Shown piece by piece: positions 27,833-35,711 of a stretch of 64,000 nucleotides of DNA. The stretch covers positions 1 through 64,000 of the forward strand of contig DASUSI010000099.1 of assembly GCA_036375165.1 (NCBI GenBank), read 5' to 3'. The translations under genes and the position numbers were made by a program. The DNA comes from WHSM01 sp036375165 (GTDB lineage: Bacteria > Actinomycetota > Actinomycetes > Mycobacteriales > Micromonosporaceae). Below the pieces are notes generated by a model that had not been told where the DNA came from, did no database searches, and was given only the letters and a program-made list of their open reading frames with translations. Each line of letters starts with the position of its first letter. The stretch's first letter is position 1.

Positions 27833-28975
27833 ATGACCGCCGACAGCGCTGAGCAGCCCGGGATGGCACCCGCCCGGCGGTCGGTTCCTGTCGGCACCGG
27901 GAGGCTCGCCCCGGACGAACCCATGGCCACCGTGAGACTGCTCGACGACCCGGCGACCGCCGACCTGAGAGCGAAGGTGGACGCCGCCTGGCAGGAGTTC
28001 GCCCGTGCCGTGGCCGACGCCGTGGTGCAACTGCCGCCCGGCGTACAACTGGACCTCACCCTCGACCCGACCGCCTCCGGAACCGGCGACGCGATCTACG
28101 AGGTGGCGGTGTCGATGGGCGAGGACCGGCAGCTGTACGCGGACGCGGTCAGCAACGCGTCGCTCCCGGACGGGCATCGGCTGGACCGGTCGGCGATCGC
28201 GCACCTGGTCGCGCTTGGCTGGGCCCCGCCGGGGGTGGTGGAGCAGTCACAGGACCGGTTCGGGCACAAGGCACCGGTCGAGGCCGCACCGCAGGTGGCG
28301 ACGATGGTGGCGCGTACCCTCCGGGACGTCTACGGCGCGCCGCACCCGGCGTTCATCACGTACATCGTCACCGGCACCCGCGCCGGGGCGGCCGCGTTGC
28401 TGAAGGGTGCCGCGGAGGGCACCCTTCAACTGCCGCCGCTGGGAACCGCGCGGCCGGCACCGCTCGCCACCGTTCCAGGGCTGCCCGAGACGCTCCCGGC
28501 ACCCGGACCGGTCGACTACGACCTGTTACTGGACCGGGTGCTGAATGTGATCGCGGTACTCCAGAAGGTGCCCCCGGGGACCGTGCATCCCGACGACGAC
28601 GGAGATATCGGGATCAGGGCGGGCTCCGCGATGGTGTTCGTACGGGTACACCGCAATCCTCCGCTGGTTGACGTCTATTCGCCGTTGCTCACCGAGGTGA
28701 AACCCAACGAGCGGCTGTACGAGCGGCTGTCCCAGCTCACCCGGCGACTGCCGATCGGCCGGCTGTACTACACGGAGGGCACGGTCTGGGCCTCGGTGCC
28801 GGTGTTCGGCCGAGACTTCGCAGCCACTCACCTGGTGCTCGCGGTACAGGTGATGACCGCACTCGCCGACGAACTGGACGACCGGCTGCAGGGCGAGTTC
28901 GGTGGCCGCCGGTTCTTCGGGGAGGGCGACAAGCCCCCCGGCGGTGACAGCGAACGCACCGGCATGTACCTGTGA
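27833..28975 (+). CDS. TY-Chap/YbjN-type chaperone-like protein
   Basis: A 380-residue cytoplasmic protein with two dissimilar halves. The C-terminal half (about 225-350) resembles the type III secretion chaperone/YbjN fold used in actinobacterial TY-Chap proteins: VFVRVHRNPPLVDVYSPLLTEV, LYERLSQLTRRLPIGRLYY, VWASVPVFGRDFAATHLVLAV. The N-terminal half (LRAKVDAAWQEFARAVADAV, then FGHKAPVEAAPQVATMVART) looks like the companion TY-Chap N domain. No secretion system is nearby, so its partner is unknown. ATG 27833 follows GGGAGGG at 27821-27827. Convergent with the beta-propeller gene. Confidence 0.65.
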   Translation: MTADSAEQPGMAPARRSVPVGTGRLAPDEPMATVRLLDDPATADLRAKVDAAWQEFARAVADAVVQLPPGVQLDLTLDPTASGTGDAIYEVAVSMGEDRQLYADAVSNASLPDGHRLDRSAIAHLVALGWAPPGVVEQSQDRFGHKAPVEAAPQVATMVARTLRDVYGAPHPAFITYIVTGTRAGAAALLKGAAEGTLQLPPLGTARPAPLATVPGLPETLPAPGPVDYDLLLDRVLNVIAVLQKVPPGTVHPDDDGDIGIRAGSAMVFVRVHRNPPLVDVYSPLLTEVKPNERLYERLSQLTRRLPIGRLYYTEGTVWASVPVFGRDFAATHLVLAVQVMTALADELDDRLQGEFGGRRFFGEGDKPPGGDSERTGMYL

Positions 28976-28997
28976 CCACCAGCCACCGAATGGGTGA

Positions 28998-30989
28998 TCA
29001 GCCGAACGGGATCCAGGCCCGCTCGCGCAGCGTCGAGGCGTCGTTGGCCCGCAGCCCGGCCTGGGACACCGTCCACAGGGTCCCGTCGATGTAGAGCGAG
29101 CGTTGCACCATGCCCCGGTAGTCGCCGGGGTGTGACACCGTGCCCAGCTCCGTGAAGTCGTCCCCGGACAGTCTCAGCACCAACGCGCCACCCTGCGGAG
29201 CCACCCGCTGATCATCGACCGGCGCGGCCGAATGGGTCGTCACCGGCACCACCAGCAGGCCGGTCTTCGGCCAGTAGAGGAACGCGTGCGGGTCGTACTC
29301 AGCCGTTGAGTCGCCGTACCGGACGTGGTAACGCGCCAGCCGACCGGGCGCGGCCGGGTCCGACACGTCGAACAGCGACACCTGGATGCCGAGCCGCTGC
29401 CCCTGTCGGTTGGCCTCCTGCCCCACTCCGATCAGCCGGCCCGGCCCTGCGGGGTGCAGGTACGCCGAGTAACCGGTGATCTTCAGCTCTCCGGTGACTT
29501 TCGGACGCCTCGGGTCCCGCAGATCCACCACATACAACGGGTCCACCTGGCGGAACGTCACCACGTACCCGACCGGGCCGAGGAACCGCACCGCGTAGAT
29601 CTGCTCGTCCTTGCCGAGTCCGGCCACCTTGCCGACCGGAACCAGGCGTTGACCCTGGTGCGCCAGCACGTGGACCGCACTTTCGGTCCCCTGTGCCGGA
29701 TCCACCCGGTCCGCCGGACCTGCTCCCGAGCTCGTCGTGGCAGCCACCCGCAGGTGACCGTCGTACTCCGACATCGCGTACTGGTTGATGATCCAACCGG
29801 GCACCGCACCGGTCGCGGTGTGACGCGGCGTGCCGGGCTCGGAGACGTCGAACTTGTAGATCGCGGTACGCGGCTCAGCCGGCCGTTCCGGAATCCCGGG
29901 ACCCTCGGCGAGGGCGACAAAGCGCTGGTCGTTCGCGATGTAGAGGTTTCCGCCGGTGCCGTACACGGCGCGACCGTCCGCGACGATGCTGACCGCGTGC
30001 CGGGCGTTCAACGCCGATCCGGCCAGGTCGAGTGACAGCACGGTGAGCATCGAGGTGCCGCTCGCGGCGAACCGTGGGCTGGCTTTCTCGGCCACCGGGC
30101 GGCTCACCGCCTCGCAGCCGACCCGTCCCCGGGTGACCCGACCGGCGTTGTCGATCTCGTACCGGGGCAGCCAGTCGTCGATCCGGGACTCCGCCAGGGT
30201 GGTCTTGTTCTCCCGCTGGAGCTCGGCCGGTTGTGCGGTGCCGTCCGGGTGCCGGAACGGGAGCCGGGGTGCGGAGCGGACCACCACGCGCACGTTGTCA
30301 CCGACCATCCGGGCGTCGACGTACTCTCCGTCGACGGTCATCCGGCTGACCAGTCGGGGTGTCCCGGAAAGGTCGACGAGCAGAAGTTCCGGTCCGGTGG
30401 CGGCCGGGGACACTCCCCGGGCTCCCGGCATCGCGTCGAGGTGTGGCGGGCTCGCGAGCAATACCAAGGCGTGGTCGCCGCGCAGCAGCAGTTGCGCGGT
30501 GTCCGGCAGGTACACGTCATTGGGCACCTGGTCAAGAAGGGCCAGGGTGCCGGTCTGGGTTCGGCTGGCCGCGTCCACCACCCGCAGCACCCCGTCAACC
30601 ACGGTGACGATCCGGTTGCCGTCGGTCTTCACCGCGTCCGGTTCGTCAACCCCGGCCTCGTGGGTGTTGGTGGTGGAGTGTTCGGGTGCGGTCCTGCCGG
30701 CTTCCGGCGCATCCGGGGCCGCCGCCCGGCCGGCGTCAGCGTCGCCCTCCGCCGTCCCGGCCGACCCCCGGCCACCGAACTCGAAGCCGTACGGCCCGAC
30801 GTACGGCTCGGCGGATGCCTTGAACTCCCGAAGCGCCTGCCCGCACGAGTCGAACCCGGCCAGTCGCAGGGTGCCGGTGTCGAAACGGGCGGCGTCGAAC
30901 CGTGCCGTACTGTCGCTTCCGCTGGTGCAGCCGGTGAGCGTGATCCCAAGTGCCAGGGACACTGCCAGGCCCCGTGTGGTGTTCCTCAT
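28998..30989 (-). CDS. Secreted lipoprotein with beta-propeller domain
   Basis: A 663-residue exported protein. The lipobox is LTGC (residues 22-25) after a short signal peptide, so the mature protein is lipid-anchored outside the cell. After a Ala/Glu-rich linker comes HEAGVDEPDAVKTDGNRIVTV, the hallmark of the large beta-propeller family of actinobacteria, followed by repeated blade-like blocks (LLVDLSGTPRLVSRMTVDGE, IYKFDVSEPGTPRHTATGAV, YVVDLRDPRRPKVTGELKI). Function is unknown; propellers usually bind proteins or sugars. ATG 30989 is chosen, since the longer upstream frame is antisense to the divergent oxidoreductase. The 67-base gap to that gene carries both promoters. Confidence 0.85.
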   Translation of the reverse strand: MRNTTRGLAVSLALGITLTGCTSGSDSTARFDAARFDTGTLRLAGFDSCGQALREFKASAEPYVGPYGFEFGGRGSAGTAEGDADAGRAAAPDAPEAGRTAPEHSTTNTHEAGVDEPDAVKTDGNRIVTVVDGVLRVVDAASRTQTGTLALLDQVPNDVYLPDTAQLLLRGDHALVLLASPPHLDAMPGARGVSPAATGPELLLVDLSGTPRLVSRMTVDGEYVDARMVGDNVRVVVRSAPRLPFRHPDGTAQPAELQRENKTTLAESRIDDWLPRYEIDNAGRVTRGRVGCEAVSRPVAEKASPRFAASGTSMLTVLSLDLAGSALNARHAVSIVADGRAVYGTGGNLYIANDQRFVALAEGPGIPERPAEPRTAIYKFDVSEPGTPRHTATGAVPGWIINQYAMSEYDGHLRVAATTSSGAGPADRVDPAQGTESAVHVLAHQGQRLVPVGKVAGLGKDEQIYAVRFLGPVGYVVTFRQVDPLYVVDLRDPRRPKVTGELKITGYSAYLHPAGPGRLIGVGQEANRQGQRLGIQVSLFDVSDPAAPGRLARYHVRYGDSTAEYDPHAFLYWPKTGLLVVPVTTHSAAPVDDQRVAPQGGALVLRLSGDDFTELGTVSHPGDYRGMVQRSLYIDGTLWTVSQAGLRANDASTLRERAWIPFG

Positions 30990-31056
30990 ACCGGCTTCGA
31001 CGTGCTGTCCGCCCGAGCCGTTCCGCTGGATTCCTACCGACCGGTACGGTCCAGGA

Positions 31057-32034
31057 ATGCGTGCGGTACGGGTGGTACGGCTGGCGGGTCCGGAGTTCCT
31101 GGAAGTACGGGAGGAGCCGGAGCCCACGGCCGGCGACGACCAGGTGGTGATCGACGTGTACGCGGCCGGGGTGAGCTTCCCGGACGCGCTGCTCACCCGG
31201 GGCCGCTACCAGCTCCGGCCGGAACCACCGTTCTCCCCCGGCTCCGAGGTCGCCGGGGTGGTGCGGTCCGCCCCTGCCGGCGCGGGGGTACGGCCAGGTG
31301 ACCGGGTCGCCGGGTTCCCCGGGATCGGCGGTTTCCAGGACGTCGTGGCGATCGACCCGTCCCTGGTGTTTCCGCTGCCGGACCGGGTCGCCTTCGTCGC
31401 AGGGGCCGGCCTGCCCATGAACTACCTGACCGTCCACTTCGGTCTGGTACGCCGGGGGCGGCTGCGCTCCGGTGAGACGGTGCTGGTCCACGGCGCCGCC
31501 GGGGGCATCGGCACGGCGGCGATCCAGCTCGCCAAAGCCCTCGGGGCGCGGGTGATCGCGGTGGCGTCGTCGGACGAGAAGCGGAAGCTGGCACGCGAGG
31601 TCGGCGCGGACGAGGCGGTCGACGTGGCCGGCTTCAAGGACGCCGCCCGCTCCCTGACCGGTGGTCGGGGGGTGGACGTCGTGCTCGACCCGGTCGGTGG
31701 GGACCGGTTCACCGACTCGTTGCGCAGCCTGGCACCGGAGGGCCGGCTGCTGGTGGTCGGATTCACCGGAGGCGAGATCCCCACGGTGAAGGTGAACCGG
31801 CTGCTGCTGAACAACCTGGACGTGGTGGGTGTCGGCTGGGGCGCGTTCGCGCTGCCCCGACCGGGTTACGCCCGCGAACAGTGGGCGGACCTGCTGCCGC
31901 ACATCGCGTCCGGCGCGCTGGATCCCCCGCTGGGCGGGACGTACCCGGTGGAACGTGCCGCCGAGGCGGTCGGAGCGCTGGAACAGCGCCACGCCAGCGG
32001 CAAACTCGTGATCGTGTTCCGCGACGAGGCGTGA
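31057..32034 (+). CDS. NADPH:quinone oxidoreductase (zinc-independent MDR family)
   Basis: A 325-residue medium-chain dehydrogenase/reductase. The N-terminal GroES-like domain has DVYAAGVSFPDALLTRGRYQ and PFSPGSEVAGVV. The Rossmann part has VLVHGAAGGIGTAAIQLAKA and GADEAVDVAGFKDAARSLTG, and the end reads YPVERAAEAVGALEQRHASG. The zinc-binding cysteines of alcohol dehydrogenases are absent, as in quinone oxidoreductases. It would reduce quinones or enones with NADPH in the cytosol. ATG 31057 follows CCAGGA. Convergent with the Lrp gene, with 37 bases between. Confidence 0.9.
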   Translation: MRAVRVVRLAGPEFLEVREEPEPTAGDDQVVIDVYAAGVSFPDALLTRGRYQLRPEPPFSPGSEVAGVVRSAPAGAGVRPGDRVAGFPGIGGFQDVVAIDPSLVFPLPDRVAFVAGAGLPMNYLTVHFGLVRRGRLRSGETVLVHGAAGGIGTAAIQLAKALGARVIAVASSDEKRKLAREVGADEAVDVAGFKDAARSLTGGRGVDVVLDPVGGDRFTDSLRSLAPEGRLLVVGFTGGEIPTVKVNRLLLNNLDVVGVGWGAFALPRPGYAREQWADLLPHIASGALDPPLGGTYPVERAAEAVGALEQRHASGKLVIVFRDEA

Positions 32035-32071
32035 CGGCCGTTATTTTCCACTGCCGCCCCGTACCGTCTGA

Positions 32072-32521
32072 CTACTCCTGCGGGGCCAGGCTGCGTTCCA
32101 CCAACCGGGACAGCACGATCATGGACTGGGTCTGGGTGACGAACGGCTCGGCGCGCAGCCGTTCCAGCGCCTGTTCCAGGTGTGCGATGTCGGCCGCCAA
32201 CAGGTGTACCAAGGCGTCGGCGCCACCCGAGACCGTGTACGCCCCGACCACCTCGGGGTGCCGTCTCGTCGCCTCGGCGATCTGTGTCGGAGTGGTACGT
32301 CCGGTGCAGTACAGCTCCACGAACGCCTCGGTGGTCCAGCCCATCGCGGCCGGGTCCACCACAGCGGTGAAGCCGCGGATCACTCCGGAGGCGCGGAGCC
32401 GGTCCACCCGGCGCTTCACGGCCGGTGCGGACAGCGACACCCGCGCACCGATCTCGGCGTACGACTTACGCGCGTCCGCCCCGAGAATCGCGATGATCCG
32501 CCGGTCCACCTCGTCTAACAT
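32072..32521 (-). CDS. Lrp/AsnC family transcriptional regulator
   Basis: A 149-residue Lrp-type regulator. The N-terminal HTH is LDEVDRRIIAILGADARKSY and AEIGARVSLSAPAVKRRVDR; the C-terminal RAM domain follows (TTEAFVELYCTGRTTPTQIA, VVGAYTVSGGADALVHLLA). Such proteins sense amino acids and often control branched-chain amino-acid metabolism; valine dehydrogenase and the E1/E2 operon in this window are candidate targets, but there is no direct link. ATG 32521 is chosen at the usual N-terminus; a longer frame from 32569 adds a non-family extension. No clear SD. Confidence 0.88.
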   Translation of the reverse strand: MLDEVDRRIIAILGADARKSYAEIGARVSLSAPAVKRRVDRLRASGVIRGFTAVVDPAAMGWTTEAFVELYCTGRTTPTQIAEATRRHPEVVGAYTVSGGADALVHLLAADIAHLEQALERLRAEPFVTQTQSMIVLSRLVERSLAPQE

Positions 32522-32626
32522 GCTGCTGCGGAGCGTACCCAAGCAGCCGGCCCGGACCGCGCCGGGCACCAGGCCGGACCTGGCCTGTGGGGCACGCCGC
32601 CCGCACAGGCCATGATCGAAGCCCGG

Positions 32627-33169
32627 TTACTCCGGTGGCGCGATCAGGATCAGCCGGGCGACCCCGCCCTCATCCGATTTGGCGCCCACCGCGGCCACCT
32701 CGTCCCCAGCCCGCAGCGCGTCGCCGTCGACGGACCGGCGGCGTTCCACCACCCGCAGCTTGTCTCCGAAGGTCCAGGTCAGGGTGAACCCGTCGGTCGA
32801 CTTGACGGTCATCGACGTGTCGCTGACCTCGGTCACCTCTCCGCGCTGCACGACGATGGTCTGGGGTCCCTCCTTCGTGGACACCACCAGCTCACCGTGC
32901 ATCACCCGCCTGCCAGGGTGCCTCCAGTGGCCGAAATGCCGACCGCGGTAGCGCTTGTCGGGGTCCTCGGACGAGTACGTGCCGGGGAGCACCTGCTGCG
33001 GCTCGTACCCCATCTCGGTGAGGGCCTGTTCCTCGGCCGTGAGTTCCATCGCCGGTCCCGCCGGAGCGCCCCCGTCGCGTGCGCCGCAACCGGCCAGGCC
33101 GGCCAACCCGACGGTGGCCACTACGCCGACCGCGAGTCCGTTCCTGAGCCACGTCGTCATGTTCCGCAT
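32627..33169 (-). CDS. Small lipoprotein with DUF5666-like C-terminal domain
   Basis: A 180-residue exported lipoprotein. The signal peptide ends in the lipobox LAGC (residues 25-28). The mature part has a His/Arg-rich segment (RYRGRHFGHWRHPGRRVMHG) and then a small beta-domain (GELVVSTKEGPQTIVVQRG, SMTVKSTDGFTLTWTF, VAAVGAKSDEGGVARLILI) like the DUF5666 OB-like domain. It lies 84 bases downstream of the histidine kinase on the same strand, so it may be made with the two-component system and act outside the membrane as a co-sensor or target; that is inference. The histidines might bind metal. Confidence 0.7.
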   Translation of the reverse strand: MRNMTTWLRNGLAVGVVATVGLAGLAGCGARDGGAPAGPAMELTAEEQALTEMGYEPQQVLPGTYSSEDPDKRYRGRHFGHWRHPGRRVMHGELVVSTKEGPQTIVVQRGEVTEVSDTSMTVKSTDGFTLTWTFGDKLRVVERRRSVDGDALRAGDEVAAVGAKSDEGGVARLILIAPPE

Positions 33170-33253
33170 GCCACAAAGCCTTCCAGCCGGGGGAAAAGGG
33201 CGGTTCAGCGGAGTGTTCGGATCACGTAAAGGAGTCCCCGCCGGCAGCCGACC

Positions 33254-34684
33254 TCAGCGCGGTGCGGGTGGCAGTCGTACGGTGAACCGTGCGCCGCCCT
33301 CGGACGCGTGGCCGGCCTCGATCCGCCCGCCGAGCCGGTGCACGAGACCGTGCGCCAGCGCCAGCCCGAGGCCGCTGCCGACCTGCCGCACCCTCCGGTA
33401 CCGCTCGTGCAGCGCACCCTGCTCGAACGCCACGGCGAGGTCCTGGTCAGTCAGACCGGGTCCGCCGTCCCGTACTTCCGCGACCGCCGTGTGCGGCTCG
33501 GCCCGGACCGCCAGGACGATCGGGCCACCGGCCGGCACCAGTCGCAACGCGTTCTCCACCAGCCCGTCGAGCACCTGCCGCAGCCGACCCGGATCCGTGT
33601 ACGCCGGGACCGGAGTGACTGACAGTTCGGGACGCAGTTCCACGCCCACCTCGGCGCACCGGGGCCGCCACGCGGTGGCCGCCTCTCTCACCACCGTCAC
33701 CAGGTCGACGCCCACCATTTCGACCGGGAAGTCCTGCGCCTGCAACCGCGCCAGGGCCAGCAGGTCGGAGACCAACCGGTCCAGCCGGGCCGCCTCGGCG
33801 AGCATGGTCCGCCCCGCCTCCGGACCGGCCGCCGCCCCGGTCCCGGCCTCGGCGTGCGGTCCGGCCTGAACGCCAGGCGTCAGCACGCCGTCGGCCAAGG
33901 CCTCGGCGTACCCCCGGATCGTGGTCAGCGGGGTGCGCAACTCATGGGACACCGACATCAGGAAGCGCCGCTGCCGGTCCTCACTGGCGGCCAGGGCCGC
34001 GTTCAACTCGTTCAGCGCCCGGCCCAGGTCCGCCACCTCGGCGGGCGGTTCCACCGGCAGTACGACGTTCCGGTCGCCGGCTGACATCCGCCGCGCCGCG
34101 TACGCCGCACGACGCAGTGGCAGGGACAGCCGCCGGGCCAGCACCACGCCCGCGGCCACCCCGGCGAGCAGGCCGACCAGCAGCGCGAGTACCAGCCGCC
34201 GTACCGCCTGCCGGTTCACGGTGGTGTCCAGTTGTTCGGTGAGCACCACCCCGTTGCGGGCACCGAGTGGCCGGCCCTCCACCAGCACGGTCCGCCCGCC
34301 CCGGCGCAGCGTCGTGGACACCGGTCGCTGGTCTGTCGCGACGGCGGTCACGATCCGGTCCGGCAGTCGGTCCGGGTACGCGCTTCCCCGGACGATCAGC
34401 ACCACCGGCACGCCGCGGTCGCGCAGTTCCTCCACCACGGCCCGGCGGGCCCGGGGGTTCTGCCGGGCGGCCAGGTAGCTGGCCACCAGGTCGGTACGGT
34501 CCGCGAGCGAGCGACGCGTCTGCTCCAGGGTGGCGTGGGTGGCCAGCGGCAGCGCGATCACCGCCGTGACGACCACGGACACCAGCGCCACCACGCAGGT
34601 GACCAGCACGGTGCGTGCGGTGAGGCCGGGGACGGGCCGGGCCGGTGGTGACTGCACCGGCAGCGGCCGGGTCGACTCATCCAT
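33254..34684 (-). CDS. Two-component sensor histidine kinase
   Basis: A 476-residue membrane kinase. Two transmembrane helices (about residues 23-45 and 150-172) flank a roughly 100-residue extracytoplasmic sensor domain. They are followed by HAMP (RRLSLPLRRAAYAARRMSAG), HisKA with the phosphorylated His in SVSHELRTPLTTIRGYAEAL, and an HATPase domain with VENALRLVPAGG (N box), RDGGPGL (G1) and GSGLGLALAHGL (G2). The signal is unknown. The ATG at 34684 lies inside the end of the response-regulator gene (8-base overlap), so expression is coupled. The lipoprotein downstream may share the transcript. Confidence 0.92.
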   Translation of the reverse strand: MDESTRPLPVQSPPARPVPGLTARTVLVTCVVALVSVVVTAVIALPLATHATLEQTRRSLADRTDLVASYLAARQNPRARRAVVEELRDRGVPVVLIVRGSAYPDRLPDRIVTAVATDQRPVSTTLRRGGRTVLVEGRPLGARNGVVLTEQLDTTVNRQAVRRLVLALLVGLLAGVAAGVVLARRLSLPLRRAAYAARRMSAGDRNVVLPVEPPAEVADLGRALNELNAALAASEDRQRRFLMSVSHELRTPLTTIRGYAEALADGVLTPGVQAGPHAEAGTGAAAGPEAGRTMLAEAARLDRLVSDLLALARLQAQDFPVEMVGVDLVTVVREAATAWRPRCAEVGVELRPELSVTPVPAYTDPGRLRQVLDGLVENALRLVPAGGPIVLAVRAEPHTAVAEVRDGGPGLTDQDLAVAFEQGALHERYRRVRQVGSGLGLALAHGLVHRLGGRIEAGHASEGGARFTVRLPPAPR

Positions 34685-35369
34685 CGGCGGTGTAACCGAC
34701 CCCTCTGACGGTACGGATCGGGCTGGCCGCGCCGAGCTTCGCCCGAATCTGTGCGATGTGGACATCGACCGTACGGGTCCCGGAGGAGCCGGGGTATCCC
34801 CAGACCGAGGACAGCAACTCGTCGCGGGTGAACACCCGACCGGGCCGGCGCATCAGGTGTGCGAGCAGGTCGAACTCGGTCGCGGTGAGCTGCGTCGGCA
34901 CCCCGTGGGCGGTCACGGTCCGCCGTGCCGGGTCGATCTCCACGCCGCCGGCCCGGCGGACCGACCTGGGCTCGGACGGGCCGGCGGCACGGCGTACCAC
35001 CGCCTTGATCCTGGCGGTGAGTTCCCGGGGGCTGAACGGTTTGGTGACGTAGTCATCCGCCCCCAACTCCAGGCCGAGCACCCGGTCAACTTCGTCGTCC
35101 CGGGCGGTCAGGAACAGGACCGGCGTCCAGTCGTCGGCAGCGCGCAGCCGACGACACAGTTCGATCCCGTCGATTCCGCCGCCCGGTAGCCCGATGTCGA
35201 GCACGATCGCGGACGGCCGCAGCCGGCGCGCCGCGGCCAGCCCGCCGTCGCCGGTGGCTTCCACGTGAACCCCGTAGCCCTCCCGACCCAGGTACATCCG
35301 GATCAGGTCGGCGATGCTGCGCTCGTCCTCGACGACGAGCACCAGTCCGGTGCCTGTTGTGCCGCTCAG
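34677..35369 (-). CDS. OmpR/PhoB-type response regulator
   Basis: A protein of about 230 residues. The receiver domain has VLVVEDERSIADLIRMYLGR, the phospho-acceptor Asp in AIVLDIGLPGG, and the Lys of GADDYVTKPFSPRELTARI. The winged helix (PhoB type) has LTATEFDLLAHLMRRPGRVF, TRDELLSSVWGY and RTVDVHIAQIRAKLG. The start is set at CTG 35369, because GAGGAG lies exactly 7 bases upstream and no ATG/GTG fits; GTG 35342, just before LVVEDE, is the alternative but lacks an SD. It is upstream of and overlaps the kinase gene. Confidence 0.9.
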   Translation of the reverse strand: MSGTTGTGLVLVVEDERSIADLIRMYLGREGYGVHVEATGDGGLAAARRLRPSAIVLDIGLPGGGIDGIELCRRLRAADDWTPVLFLTARDDEVDRVLGLELGADDYVTKPFSPRELTARIKAVVRRAAGPSEPRSVRRAGGVEIDPARRTVTAHGVPTQLTATEFDLLAHLMRRPGRVFTRDELLSSVWGYPGSSGTRTVDVHIAQIRAKLGAASPIRTVRGVGYTADG

Positions 35370-35711
35370 CGTGGTACTCCTCGGGCCGATCTGGGACGAG
35401 CGTTGCCCGACCAGGTGACATTGCCGTAAGGATCGGGTAAACGTCAGGTCAGTCTGCACGCCGGTCAGCCGGTGCGCGGCGCTTCCTGTGCTCGTTTGGT
35501 CGGATCTTGTGAGTCGCCACGACTTTCCGTGACTCTAAGATCACAAAAGAGCGAATGTGCGGCGGGTCGACCACACAGCTTCGCGACTTTGGAAGCGGCG
35601 GAAGCCCTTGGAGGCCAAAATGGGACGTATGGCCGTTGGACGTCCGGCTGTTTCACCACGTCAGGGGGTGTCTACGTTGTCGCGGAGTCACGGATCGGGC
35701 AGGCTGAAGCG
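35370..35711. other. Divergent promoter region between regulator and GTPase genes
   Basis: This is 342 bases. It holds the SD of the response regulator (35377-35382 on the minus strand) and an interrupted inverted repeat (TTGTGAGTC near 35506, GACTC and CACAA near 35532-35547). The GTPase frame stays open upstream to 35472 but looks non-coding there. No small RNA or other gene was recognised. Confidence 0.4.

Noticed and set aside
30990..31196. Longer N-terminus for the beta-propeller lipoprotein
   Set aside because: It would run antisense through the start of the oxidoreductase gene and would bury the signal peptide, which begins cleanly at 30989.
35506..35547. Interrupted inverted repeat TTGTGAGTC / GACTC...CACAA as an operator
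   Set aside because: The arms are broken by six unpaired bases and no regulator is tied to it; it could be chance.
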